Shown here piece after piece: positions 12,586-24,772 of a DNA stretch of 64,000 bases. The DNA lies in NCBI RefSeq assembly GCF_026210795.1, contig NC_089440.1, forward strand, positions 4,588,001 through 4,652,000, read 5' to 3'. The DNA comes from Rhizophagus irregularis (lineage: Eukaryota; Glomeromycota; Glomeromycetes; Glomerales; Glomeraceae). Numbering within the stretch: position 1 is the stretch's first letter; every line of letters begins with the position of its first letter. The notes beneath the pieces are model-generated. The model worked only from the letters and a program-made list of their open reading frames with translations. It made no database searches and was not told where the DNA came from. The position numbers and the translations under genes are program-made.

Positions 12586-15450
12586 TAAACATGGGTATCG
12601 AAACCTCCAGAAGCATTTCTGAAAGTTTCGGGTTTCGGTATATACGAATCGAAACTTGACCCGAAACCTAAACTCTCACCAAATCCCGAAACCATTTCCG
12701 ATATCCGAAACATATCCCGATTTTCCAATTTTTCAAATTTTCTATAATATATAAATTGATCAGTTGATCACTAGACAGATTACTGATAATCTCTTTTTCC
12801 TTCGTGTTTATTAACTTCGTACTCTGTCTTCGTTTTATAACTACAAGTCTACAACTCTCTAAGAATGTCTGATAATGGTGATAATAGTGCACCTTCAACT
12901 TCAAAAAAAATAAAGTCCACCAATTCTGGTGGACGTCCAAAAAACCTATTTGGAGATTTTTTGAACAAGGGGATGAAGTAGATAAGGGACATTATGCTGC
13001 AACGTGTTCAGCTTGTGGCCAAACTTTTCGACCTGGAAAGACTGCAATAATGGAAAAACATATAATTAATTGTTCAAAGGTGGACCATTCAATTCGTGAA
13101 GCTGTCATGTATATGGTAGAAACGCGTGAAATACCTTCCTTTAATCCTACAAATCCTAAACGAAAAATCACACAAGTTGAGAATGATCAAACAACTTTGA
13201 ATAATTTTTATGAAAACTCAGAATTAAGTAAAGAACGGAAGGAAGCTATTGATACAGTTCTTATCAAAGCTTTTGTATGCTGTGGTTTGCCATGGCATCT
13301 AATTGAACACCCGTTTATCATTGAACTGCTCAAGTAACTACGGCCAAATTATATTCCACCAGATCGGAAAACAATTGTTGATACTTTATTAACACAGGAA
13401 ATTTTGCGAGTTAGTGTAAAATGTTATAAGTTACTTGATGCTGAAGATAATTTAACATTAGGTAAATTATTTATTGTAAATATATTTTTAATTAAAGTTT
13501 GTATTAATAAAACTTTGTTATATTCTTTATAATAAGCTTTAGATGGATGGACGAGTCCATCAGGCAAATCCCTTTGGAATTTCGTCATTCATCTTAGTAA
13601 TGGGAGAGATCTTCTTTGGAAGATTGGAGATTTTTCTGGCGAAAGTCATACAGCTGAATTTCTTGTACAACAAATACAATTAGTTCTTAATGATATTGGT
13701 GTTCAGAAATTCGCTGGTATTGTTACAGATGCTGGATCAAATGTACATTCTGCACGAAATTTAATATCTGAAAAATTCCCACACATTATTAATGTCCGAT
13801 GTATAGCCCATGCATTAAACTTAATCACGAAAGATTTAATAAAACATGAATTTGCAAAACGAATAATTCAATGGTGTACAGTAATTGTTACCTATTTTAA
13901 AAAATCTCATAGACCCAAAGAATTACTAAATTTAAAAATCTTAGAAAAAAAAATAGGAGGTGGAGGATTAAAAACTTACTTGGATACACGATGGACAACA
14001 GTTTATGAAATGTTAGAATCAATTTCTCGATTAGAAATTTGTCTTAAAGAAGTTATTAATGAAAATCCTAACGTTATTACAAGTGAAGCTGTTAAAACAA
14101 TTATTAATCGAAAAAGAGGATTTTTTAATGATGTTTCTGATTTGGCCAATATTATGAAACTTATTAAGGAAGCTATTCTTACTCTTGAAAGTAATAAAGC
14201 AACACTGGCTGATTGTTATTTCTCCTTGGCATATCTTGGTCAATCAATTAATAAAATACCTGAAGATGATCACATGATTTTTCGTCAACATGCAATAAAG
14301 ATTTTTAACGAACGCTTTATATTATATGACTTTGATGAATACCTTTTAGCATATTATATTCATCCTGGATATAAAGGTGTGAAACTTGACAATTGACATA
14401 TAAAATTTTAAATTTATCTGATATAATATATAATACAAATTTTTTTTAAAAATTAATAGGTATTGGCGTAAAGGATGTACATTATCGAAGAATTCAAAGT
14501 GCAGCTGCACACATTTGGCAACAAATGTTAAAAATTCCTGATATCGCTGCTCACCTTAGAGAATATAAACATTCCAAAAAACAATCTGCAGAAACGCTTT
14601 TGTCACAAATTGGTGAATTTCATCTCCAAGCGAACCCATACAAATTACCATATGATTCTCAAACAAACACCCCTCTTAGTTGGTGGAGAATGTGTAAACC
14701 TACCCCCCCTTATATACAATTACTTGCAAAAAAATTATTTTCTATTGCTCCTCATGCAGCTAACTGTGAGCGAGTTTGGTCAATTTGTGGATGGATGACT
14801 GGAAAAAGGAGGACACGATTATCAGTAGAAAATTTAGAGGCTATGTCAAAAATCCACTCGTATTACATTACCAATAGTAAATCTGAATTAACTAATTATG
14901 GTAAAGATCGAACAACTGAGTGATGAAATTTGTGCCACTTTAAACAATGCTCGTCGTCATATTGAAGAATATGAAATTAAAGAATATGATGAGAAGCAAA
15001 TGGAAGAAATGATCATGGCACGTTCATCTGATGATGATGATGAACAAATTCCGCTTCAAGAATTAGAGATTTCAAAAGTACTTGATTTGGAATTAATGTT
15101 TGGAAATAAACTAGCGATGAATAAACAATTGGAAATTGATAATGAGCTTAATAAGTTTATTCAAGAATTGGATAAGAAAGAAGATTTTGATCCAGATTCA
15201 TTAGTTCAAAATTTTGTTAATAATTAGTTAATTTGTATTTTGATTAATATAATTGATACTTGATAATAATGTAATGAAATTAATATAATAAACTTATAAA
15301 ACAATAAAATAATTTTTGATATATTTCGGTATATAAGTTTCGGAATCGGGATTCGGGATTCGGAAAAATAAATGCATTTCTGAAACTATGTTTCGTATAT
15401 ATCGAAACCTAAAGAGTTTCGGGAGGTTTCGGTTTCGATACCCATGTTTA
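12586..15450 (+). mobile_element. hAT transposon, 2.87 kb, with transposase gene
   Basis: Inverted ends TAAACATGGGTATCGAAACC (left) and its complement (right) are flanked by a perfect 8-bp duplication ATTTAGTT (12578-12585, 15451-15458). Subterminal TTTCGGGTTTCGG-type repeats occur at both ends. The internal gene encodes a hAT transposase with BED finger and dimerisation domain. The intact ends suggest a fairly recent insertion. The gene has a few breaks, so this copy is probably not autonomous. Confidence 0.93.
12864..15227 (+). pseudogene. hAT transposase (BED zinc finger, DDE core, hATC dimerisation)
   Basis: The reading frame runs from an ATG at 12864 through two short introns (13462-13536 and 14377-14459). 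A BED-type finger (CSACGQTF...HIINC) sits at about 12990-13075. The hAT core follows, with ALDGWTSPSGK just after intron 1, IVTDAGSNVHS, CIAHALNLI and LDTRWTTVYEM. The C-terminal dimerisation motif (NCERVWSICGWMTGKRRTRL) is at about 14763-14822. Breaks: a one-base shortfall in the A run at 12939-12944, an in-frame TAA at 13335-13337 where Gln would fit, and a frame change near 14898-14923 before the acidic C-terminus. All three are small, and two are compatible with sequencing error. It would cut and paste the surrounding element. Confidence 0.9.
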
Positions 15451-15458
15451 ATTTAGTT

Positions 15459-15588
15459 ATAATAAAAATATTATGAATAAATGATATAAAGCATTATATT
15501 TTTGTTGTAATCTATTTAATTCTAGTAATTTCTTATTATTTAATTTAATTGCATTTGAATTGAAAGAATGAATTTTATAATACAAATA
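15459..15588. other. Spacer between hAT element and Helitron gene
   Basis: AT-rich, probably the 3' flank of the Helitron. No CTRR end with a hairpin could be fixed by eye, so the Helitron boundary is unknown. Confidence 0.35.
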
Positions 15589-16876
15589 TTATAAATATGA
15601 TAATTGTAAAGAATCATATTTTTTTTGAAGTCTATCTAATTCTAGTAACATGTCATTATCTACTTTAATTGCATTTGGATCAAAAGATCGAATTTCCAAA
15701 TTTTGCCAAGATTTAGCACGACTCATAGCTACATAAGCTTGTCCATTAGCAAACATTTGTTCATCTAATGATATAGTTGCATGGGGAAGTGTAAGACCTT
15801 GTGTCTTATGTACAGTTAATGCAAATGCATTCTGAAGTGGAAATTGTGTACGTTGTGCTGGGGCTCCATTTATATAAAAATAAGTAGTAATTTTTTCTAC
15901 TACTACTTGATTTATTCCAGAATTTATAGGAAATACTACTTCTATGTGATTTTCATCTATTAATTTAGTTATAATACCAATTGATCCATTGCAAAGTTCT
16001 TCTATAAATAATTTATTGGTCAAGAACATTACTTTTGCACCTTCTCTTATTATTAATTCAGATGGCAGATTGGTATAATGTCTAAATTGCTTATCATATT
16101 CTTTTGGTTCACATTCTGTATTATTAATGTAATCAACAGCTACTGATATTAATCCAGAAGTATTTTCATCAGAAGTAGGCAAAAATCCACAAATTAAGTT
16201 ATTAATTGTATCAGCTTCATTACGAAATCCACAAATGTAAGTAGTATCAATTGATGTAATACTATTTTCATAAGATGATACTTTTTCATTAATTAGGTTT
16301 ATTGTTTGTGAACTTAATTTTCCTACTCGCATTTCTTGCAATGCATTGTAAAATGATAAATCTTCATGTTGTCTATGAGAAGTAGTGAGAAAAAGTGGGA
16401 AAAATTCAAGCCACTCTTGAGCAAAAAAGACTTGTTTACCATTAACAGGTGGGAGTTGAGCAATATCTCCAATAAGTAAGGTTTGGATACCACCAAAAGG
16501 TGCTGAATTTTTGTGGATTTTTGCAAATAATAAACTAATAAATGATAAAAGTGGTGCTGATACCATTGATACTTCTTCAATTATAATAGCTTTAATTTGA
16601 CTAAGTTCATTTCTTTGCTGATCATTATAATGAGATAATGTTTCAAAATATGTTTGAGTATTTCTAATATGTAATGTTGAATGTATAGTTTGACCATCAA
16701 CATTTTTAGCAGCAACTCCAGTAGGTGCCATTAATAAATATTTAATATTTCTGCCAATTAGGAAATTTACAATTTGTTGAATCATAAAAGATTTACCTGT
16801 ACCTGCTGAACCAGTTAAAAAAAAGTATGGATGTTTAGAATGTTCTCTTTGTCCCCAATTATTTATAAGTATATTA

Positions 16877-17660
16877 ATTGCTAATTCGGTTAAGATCGGC
16901 AGTGTCTTACTATGTAAAATCGGGGCAAAAAAAGAAAATAATTATCTCTTGATCCAATGATCCAATTTCAATGAACTTTTTTTTGTTTTATAGATCTTGA
17001 TTTCCTCAATAAAATAAAAAATTTATTGAAATTGAAATACTAAATTATAAGAAAATCGTGAAAAAGTATTTCATATTATTATTATGACTAAATTTTAGTA
17101 AATCATAAAAAAAGAATTGATTCCTAATTCAGTGATCCAATTTCAATAATTTTTTTTTGTCTTTTAGGTCTTAACCTCTTCTTCACAATAAAAAAAAGTT
17201 TGTCAATATTGGACTGCTAGATCGGAAGATAATCACAAAGATATATTTTGCCATATCATGAATCTAAAAATCGTCTGGCAAAATATGTTTTCGCAATTAT
17301 CTCACGATCTAGAGGCCCAATTTTGACAAAATTTTTTTATTATGTAGAGATTATTGAGATCTAAATAACAAAAAAAAGTTTATCGAAATTGGATCACTGA
17401 ATCAGGAGATAATTGTCTGCTTTGTTATTAATGGAATCTGATCGTTGTCAGTAAAATATGTTTTTGTGATTATCTCACAACCTAATGGTCCAATTTCAAT
17501 GAAATTATTTTTATTTTATAAAGGTAATCCAGACTTACAGAACAAAAAAAAGTTCATCAAAATTGGATTATTAGATCATATGATAATTATTTTTATTATT
17601 TGCACCAATTTCCCCAATTTTACATAGTAGGACACTGCTGATCTTAACCGAATTAGCAAT
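16877..17660. mobile_element. TA-flanked palindromic DNA element inside the helicase gene
   Basis: Inverted ends start ATTGCTAATTCGGTTAAGAT and continue (with one mismatch) through GCAGTGTC.TACTATG. TA is duplicated at 16875-16876 and 17661-17662. Removing the insert rejoins the Helitron frame exactly at the start of the helicase. The interior consists of several imperfect repeats of a CCAATTTCAATGAA / TTCATCAAAATTGG palindrome with AATTATCTC blocks. No ORF is present. The TA duplication suggests a Tc1/mariner-like source. Confidence 0.85.
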
Positions 17661-20102
17661 TAAATACTTTATATTGATCTTCTGAAAATATCATTGAAGA
17701 AAGACTACTTGAAGGATTAGGTTGTTTTAATAAATTAAATAATTGGTTTCTGATAATATGCTGTAAATTTGTATGTAATGAAGTTATTAATTTATCAATT
17801 AAATTCTGATAATTTTTTGTGTATTTTTGAATATTAGTTTGCATTGAGTTTTGCATATGAGTTAAGGTCAATGAATATTCAGTAGGATATTTAGCTTCAA
17901 AATGAGCTTTATAAGTTGGATAAGAATTTTTTAACTCAGCTTCACTTTGAGCAGGTAATCTGAATAGTAATTGTTGATAAAAAAATGATTCAGAATGTTG
18001 AATAGTTAAATGTTGAAAACGTACAAGAATTTCTTTTTGTCGTTTTTTTATAAACCAATTTTTTTTATCAATATAATATATTCCATTAGCTGGTTGATTT
18101 TTTTGAATAATATAATTATGATGATATAAAGGATATGTTAAATTATTAAATATATTATCAGATGGACGATCAAAATATTTATCAATTGCATCATCCCAAT
18201 ATGGAGATAATTGTTCTTCTTGTTGTAATAAATAAGGTGGTTTAACAGATTTATTTCTTATTTCAGAAGGAATAGAAGGAAGAAATTCAACAGCAATTGA
18301 TGATCGACATATTGAATATCCAAGTAAAAGAATCATTAATTCCATTGAACCAAGACGTCTGGCTAAAATATGTTTTCTATATGCATCAGCTTCAAAAAGA
18401 TCAAAATATTCTGTAGATTCTGATTTTGTAACATATTTTGTCATATATTTTGCAAATTGATGTGTTGTTACATACTGAAAATTTACATGTCCATTCCATA
18501 AAAACAGAGTTGGTGCATGATATGGAATAACATATAAATCTTCTTCTTTTGTACGACGATAAATATATCTTAAGGAATTAGGATCTTCATATGTAGTATT
18601 TGAGTAAGGTTGTGGAAATCCTTTTTTACATCGTGATCCAGATAGAGCAGGACCACTACAACGTGAATCACATGTATGAATTTGATGTTTTTTAACTAAT
18701 TCATATAATTCTGGTTCTAAATTAGAATCAGGCATATCTGCTCTAATAACATTAGAATCAATTAATTCAGGGATTGATTTAGACAAATAGGCAATACCAT
18801 GTGTATGTATTGCTTCACGATTTTGAAATTCATCTCGTTCAAAATAATGTAACCAATTACCCCAATTTGTTAGATTTGGATTTTTCCAAAGAGATTGATG
18901 CATTGATGATAAACGGTGATGATAATGTAAATAAGTATGAAAAGGACGATTAAGAAGGTAAAGTATCTTTATTATCAGTTTTTGATAAAATTTTATGCAA
19001 ATGTGGCCAATGATTTTCAGCCATTGTCATAGTATAAAAAATTTGTGGAAGGCCAAATCCCTGAACCATTGTATTAATATGATGTTCTTTTTGCTGAAAA
19101 TAAGAATCTCCTGTTCTTATATAGGAAGGTACAGTTGTTGTTTTACTTTCATCAATAATAAGACGTCCAGTATAAATACTATTAGTAATAAAATCTGCAG
19201 TTGTTAATTGATTTGATTGAGAAATATTATGTTGATTTAATATGCGAGTTCTATTTTGATGATTTCTTAATTTTTCAAGTGTTAAATAAATATAATGAGG
19301 CCAATACCAAGATAAACGCCATCTAGGATCAGGACAAAGTAGTAAAGATTTTGCATAATTGCCTAAAGTGTCTATATTTCGTCTATTTGTATTTTTATCA
19401 TTTAAATAAAAACCTTTTCTATATGGAAAAAGATCAGGAAACAGAAGTGGTTCAATATTTTTATCATAAAATGGTATTGGTAATTCCTTATTATTAGGGT
19501 CAGTTAAAAATCCTGCCATTAATCGAGAATAATAATAATCTTCATTATGTATTTCTATATCAAAATCATAAGGAGGTAATACTACTGCAGAAGGTCGAGA
19601 ATTTATATCAAATATAGGTTGTTCTTGAGTTTGAGAAAGATTACTAGGTAAAGCAATTGGAAAAATGACTGGAGGTCCATCCCAAGTACCACAGTTAATT
19701 AAAGTTTTATATGGTTTAAAGTACGGATTATTATCACATAACCATGTTGCTGCATTATCAAGTGTAGGATGATACCATGAATTTGAATTATTATTGGTTA
19801 ATATAGCACCAACAGTACCAGAATATAATGCAAGAGCATTAATATTTTTTGAATAAATAAAAGTACCAGTTAAGTGACGATAATTTGAATAAGCATTACT
19901 ATTTGGAGTTCGGCCTAATGAACAGCTAAGATGAATAGGAGAAAGATAGATATGGTGATATGGAGGTATATCTTGAATTTCAGCTGGAACAGGATCAGGA
20001 ATTGGTATATTAAATCGGTTATTAAAATTATAGCAAGAGGAACATGTTGCTATGCGTTTAGGTTTAGAATCATCAGTATGGAAAACTAATTTAACTTGTG
20101 TA

Positions 20103-20274
20103 CAGTCAAACCTTGATATAGCGAACCCTTGATATAGTGAATTTTTCAGACAATTATAATAAATTTCCCCTCGCTATAACGAATTAACCAATCAAATCTC
20201 TTAAAATCTTCACTATAGTCTTATAGCGAAGTTGAGGTCTGAACCCTAGGGTTCATTATAACAAGGGTTGACTG
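20103..20274. mobile_element. Pogo-like MITE (172 bp) in the Helitron gene
   Basis: It begins CAGTCAAACCTTGATATAGC and ends AACAAGGGTTGACTG, with TA on both sides (20101-20102, 20275-20276). Removing it plus one TA restores the Rep reading frame. It is related in its ends to the elements at 3111-3294 and 59314-60798. Confidence 0.88.
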
Positions 20275-20650
20275 TATTGTTTTGATAAACTTTCTCTAAA
20301 GGGTATTGAATAGTATCATTGTATAACTCCCATTTTGCTTTTGTTGGATATTGTAAACGAGAACAGTAACTACATGGAACACATGGATACTGGGTAAGAA
20401 TATCTTTATCAAATCAAGATTTTAAATTAAATAGTTTTGTAAAGGGTTGCCAGGGTGGAAAATAAGCTCTAAAAGTTACATTTGAAGGTGAAAAAGAGGA
20501 TTGGATTGGAGCACGAGAATGGTCTGTATTGGCAGTTTGACGTACTGCAAAACTTGAAAATAAAGAATTATCAAAGTTTTCATAATCAAAATAGGAATCA
20601 GATTCATTATCTGATAATTCAATTCTCCAACGATTGATGTTTAAATCCAT

Positions 20651-22436
20651 AGTTTTTGAGAATTTTTTTGTTTCAAGTTTTTGAGAATTTTATTTGTTGC
20701 AAGTTTCTGAGAATTTTTTTGTTTCAAGTTTTTGAGAATCTTTTTTATTTCAAAACTGAGATGAATGTAAGATTATTTTTGTTCTATTTATAATAATTTA
20801 AAATATTTTATTATATCACTCAAGCAAAATTGAATGGCGCAATAAATTAAAGATTGACCGAATGGGTCGGGTCAGGTCGGATATACCCGGCCGAACACCT
20901 GACCTGACCCGATCAACGGTCATATTTTTATTAATAACTTTATACATATGTATTACTATACAAATTATATATCATATACATGAAAGTAAAATACTTAGTC
21001 TAATCTAAATTTTTGACTAAACTAATAAATTTAACTAACAATAATGTTTTATCTAATCATTATTTTTGTTTTCTAGTAAATGTGATATAAAAAAAATGTA
21101 TCCTTTGTCAGTAGTATAATCATTCAGAATTCTGAATAAAATACTGTATGTGATACAAAGAACTTTATAAGAAAGGACATCTTGCTTCTTTTAATTAATA
21201 TTTGCTTTATAATATGTAGAATGATAACTTTAATTAATTTCACACCTGTTAGAAGCAGTTCAAATTTTATTTAATGAACTAAGAACAAACTGAATTAACA
21301 TTAAAAAATTCTCCAGATTCCTCTTTTAACGGTAACTTATTTTTCGTCTTATCCCATTCCACTTTTTGTCTCATAAATCTTTAATAATATCTACCACTTG
21401 ATCTGGAGAAGTAAAAATCCTATAGACAAAAACCAGTTCTTTTTTGTATTAATTTTTCTTATTTAGAGAGACGATTTTTAATTAGAATTGGAATCGTTTC
21501 TTTTTTTTAATTAATTAATTTTATTTTAAAAATGATTACTTATTTAAAAGCTAAAAATATTACTTTTCAAAATCGAATTGGATAATAACGCAACTAAATT
21601 ATGTATTGATATAATTTGGCTAATATTACTGAGTCATCAGATTTTAAAAACTAAAATATCATGTTATACGAACGGCGCAGCAGAATGAAATTAGAGCCGA
21701 AATAGTGACATAATTTTGCTGCGCCAATTTTATTTGTTTTAACGAGAGAAAAAAAAAATAAATAGTAAAAAGAATGTTTTTGATAATAAGAATGTGTTTG
21801 ATTTCATATTTGATTTTAAAATCAAACAGCGCAGCAAACGAAATTAGACAAAATTGTGTAAAAGACATGTTCAAAAAACACGTAAAGAAAATATGCAAAA
21901 AAAAGTAAAGTTATTGTGGGTAGAAATTTTTTTTTTTTATTATAAATTGTGCGTAGAAATTTATTTATTTTATTATTATAAATAATAAAACCAAGCGAAA
22001 TTAATAATGGCGAAGCTTGAATAATGAGGTAATGATGGCGCACCCAAAAAAAATTAGATAATAATGAAGTAATGATGGCGCAGCCGAAAAATCAATTAAT
22101 AATATAGTAATGATGGCGCAACCAAATGAAATTAGATAATGATGACATAATTTGGCTGCGCCATTATAACATAATATTTGCTGAATAATCAGATTTTAAC
22201 TATTTAGATTTTTATTTTCGATATTTTTTTTCAGAGAAAAAAAAAAGGAAAAAAAATTTTATTTTTTGTAGAGAAAAAAAGAAATTTCGAAAAAAATTTA
22301 TTATTTTTTTTAGAGAAAAAAAGAAATTTCGAAAAAATTATTATTATTTTTTTAGAATGCTAGTAATATCATATAGGTTTATTAGAGATAACGGAATTTT
22401 TTACGCAAAATGGTGGTATTGTGATTAATGGAAGCT
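20651..22436. other. Intergenic region with scattered GGCGCA-type repeats
   Basis: Just upstream of the Rep gene, three TTTTTTGTTTCAAGTTTTTGAG-like blocks repeat (20,655-20,750). From 21,660 to 22,165 the block ATGATGGCGCA(G/A)CC...AAATTAGA recurs about five times on either strand. Near 22,235-22,340, AGAGAAAAAAAGAAATTTCG is tandemly duplicated. No coding sequence is supported. Confidence 0.5.
20855..20921. repeat. GC-rich imperfect palindrome
   Basis: Arms GACCGA...GGGTCGGGTCAGGT and ACCTGACCTGACCC...CGGTC can form a stem-loop around CGGATATACCCGGCCGAAC. Its GC content stands out sharply in an AT-rich region. It lies on the 5' side of the Helitron Rep gene. Helitron hairpins normally lie at the 3' end, so a role in the element is not established. 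Confidence 0.6.
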
Positions 22437-23731
22437 TTATTTTTTGGCCTTTTGACCTCTTCCACCTCTTCCGCCTCTCCCGCCTCTCCCGCCTTTCCCA
22501 CCTCTACCACTTCCTTTTCTATCGTATGTACATTCTAATCTGAAAGGATTATTACCAGGATCATTACCAGGATCATTACCAGGATCGTTACTAGGATCGT
22601 TACTAGGATCATTACCAGGATCGTTACCAGGATCGTTAGCAAGATCGTTAGGATCGTTATCAGGATCGTTATTGGATTCTTCTAAATTACATAAATCTGA
22701 TAATTTGCGTTTTTGTGATCTATAGGTAGGAGTGGGAGATGAATGAGTTGTAGAAGGGTTCGTTCTTGATGATTGATCTTGCTTCTCGGATTCTTTAAAT
22801 TTTTTGTAATAAGAGACGAACTTGGATAGTTCATCGTTATCGGTAGTAGGTTGGACGGCTGGCTTATCATCATCAATAATGATCGAATTTCTCTTGTTAG
22901 AGTCGTCAAATTCTCGTGTATCATCTATAATTATCGAACTTGTTCTTGGGCTAGAAACAGATTTTGAAGTTGATTCATTTCTTTTCAGTGCAAATGTATT
23001 AACTTGTTTCCTTGGAGTTGTTGTTATAGAAGTTTGGTAATTCGGGTGGCGAAACCTTACATTGTAATCAATTAGCTTGGCGTCAATTTGGGCATATGTC
23101 CTATCATTTGTTGAATAGATAGCTTCGAGAAAGCCGACAACAAAAAAATTGGCGTAATCACTCCACTTGTCATTGAGAGAATCTAACCATCTTGCGTCTT
23201 TTGAGTAACCTACCTCGAAATTAATATAGCAAGCGGTTTGGTGAAATGGAGAATAGATTAACGAACGGGTCTTAACAAAATTCATATCCTCGTAAGAAGT
23301 TAAGGGCTCTTCTGCAGACGTTGAGATATTTACAAATAGCTTCGTTGAAGGAATTTGCGTCGGTTCCCACTTCAGATTTTCACCGTTTGGCCCTACTTTC
23401 GGATCCATTACACAAACCATCTCGACGACAAGCTACCCACACGCAAAAAAATAAGTATTTTTTTTAATTTTTATGGTTGTTTTAGCTACAAAAAATGCAA
23501 TGTTACTGACCATTAATTTTTTTCATCTAGCGTAAACTTCCCACCGAAAAGAACTAAATCTCCCTCTCTGAACTGCTCATTATATTCGTGACGAGCATTA
23601 ATGAACTGTTTGAAGGTGAAAGTGTGAGTCTGGTTTGATATTTTTTTCCTGTACAGGGCGTCTCCGTTTACAGTATGGGTTGTTGATCTCAACCGGATGA
23701 CAAGAGCAATTACCGATAGTGTTGATGTCAT
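22437..23731 (-). CDS. Unknown protein with NDPG repeats and an RGG tail, two exons
   Basis: Read on the minus strand: exon 1 is 23731-23511 and exon 2 is 23432-22437, with a GT-AG intron of 78 bp between them. The frame crosses only if one A is missing from the seven-A run at 23517-23523, so there is either a mutation or a base-call error there. The N-terminal 190 residues are rich in alternating hydrophobic residues (REGDLVLFGGKF, FFVVGFLEAIY) and might be an OB-like fold; this is a guess. Then come a polar linker with IIIDD repeats, about ten D-P-x-N-D repeats encoded by a 12-bp minisatellite, and a C-terminal GGRGGRGGRGG stretch typical of RNA or DNA binding. It lies on the same strand as the Helitron gene but separated by 1.8 kb. 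No family is recognised. Confidence 0.6.
22546..22672. repeat. 12-bp coding minisatellite (NDPG repeat)
   Basis: Tandem ATTACCAGGATC / GTTACTAGGATC units, about ten copies, in frame with the gene above and encoding D-P-(G/S)-N repeats. The frame is kept because the unit is a multiple of three. Confidence 0.85.
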
Positions 23732-24772
23732 TATTTTTATTTGAAATTTCTTCGTTAGCGAAAGAGAGAAGAAATGAGTTTTTGAAAATTCACACTGGTT
23801 AAAATAAGGAGAAAAGACATTCCATCTGGCAGTTATCCATATATGTGAATTAGCGTTTCAGTTTGTTTAAAAAAGAAATAATTAAATACGCACTTTCCTA
23901 ATTTATTATTTAATTTGTATAATTTTAGATTTTTTGATATAAAATCATTATTACAACTATGCCATTACTTTAATGACGTATAATTTTAGATTTTTTTTTA
24001 ATATTATAACTGCGCCACTATTTTTATTGGTGAATTTATATTTTTTGTAAAAAAGAAAAAAAAGAAAAAAAAATAGAAATTAGAGAGAAAATAACTTTTT
24101 TTTTTAATGTGTATATTTTATTAGTTTAGATAAATTATTTTAGACAAATAAATAAGCTAAAAATAATGAAAAATTTTTCGTGTGTAAAGTCTAATTTGGA
24201 TTGACAAAATTATGTAATTAACTTGTGATCTCCTTAATTAACAGTAGTTTTCAGTAACACAGGAGAAAGTTTTGCAAAAAATTGCTCTTAGAATGTGTTC
24301 ATTAACATTAACATGTTCATGTCATAAACAATAATATGAACATGAACATGAACATGAACATGTACATGTACATGTACATGTACATGACAATAATAATATA
24401 AAAGATTAACTGAAGACTTTTTTACCAAAAAGGCAATTTTTTTTGTATCCACGGCAACTGTGCATGTGGTGATTTTTAAAAATGGAATGGGAAAATTTTG
24501 GCGAAAATCTGGCCAAAATGAGATGATCGACTAAAAAATTTTCCCATTAAAGATAAAAATTGCCAGAAAATCTTATCTTTGTGTTAACATTACAGCACGT
24601 GTCATTAGTTTGATAACAGTAATAGAATAAATCTACATAACAATAATACAAAACTAAACACCTAGAATATACTAAAAATTACTATATTCCTGATGAACCA
24701 GGATAACTAAACAAAAATAACAGAAAAAATAAAAAAAAATCAACCCATTTGGGCGAAAATAAAAGAAAATAT
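23732..24772. other. Intergenic region upstream of the RGG gene
   Basis: Contains TGCGCCA-like motifs near 24,008 and AT-rich sequence. No gene is supported. A near-palindromic AAAATTTTGGCGAAAATCTGGCC block lies around 24,490. Confidence 0.45.
24336..24386. repeat. Hexanucleotide microsatellite
   Basis: (TGAACA)n passes directly into (TGTACA)n. The second half is self-complementary. Confidence 0.9.

Larger units (their letters stand above)
15589..20650 (-). pseudogene. Helitron Rep-helicase (RepHel), disrupted
   Basis: Read on the minus strand from an ATG at 20650. An N-terminal region with CPYC/CSSC-type cysteines leads into a Helitron-like N domain (AENHWPHLH near 19,000). The Rep nuclease follows, with an HUH-type motif (AIHTHGI near 18,800) and the two tyrosines of the catalytic helix (AKYMTKYVTK near 18,430). 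A Pif1-family helicase comes last: Walker A GSAGTGKS near 16,800, IIEEVSMV near 16,560, HKTQG near 15,800 and VAMSRAK near 15,720. The protein would nick, unwind and move Helitron DNA by rolling circle. Breaks: TGA near 20,420, a frame change near 18,945, and TA-flanked insertions at 16877-17660 and 20103-20274. Ignoring each insertion plus one TA restores the frame. Open sequence without ATG joins the 19,519-20,102 part. Confidence 0.9.
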
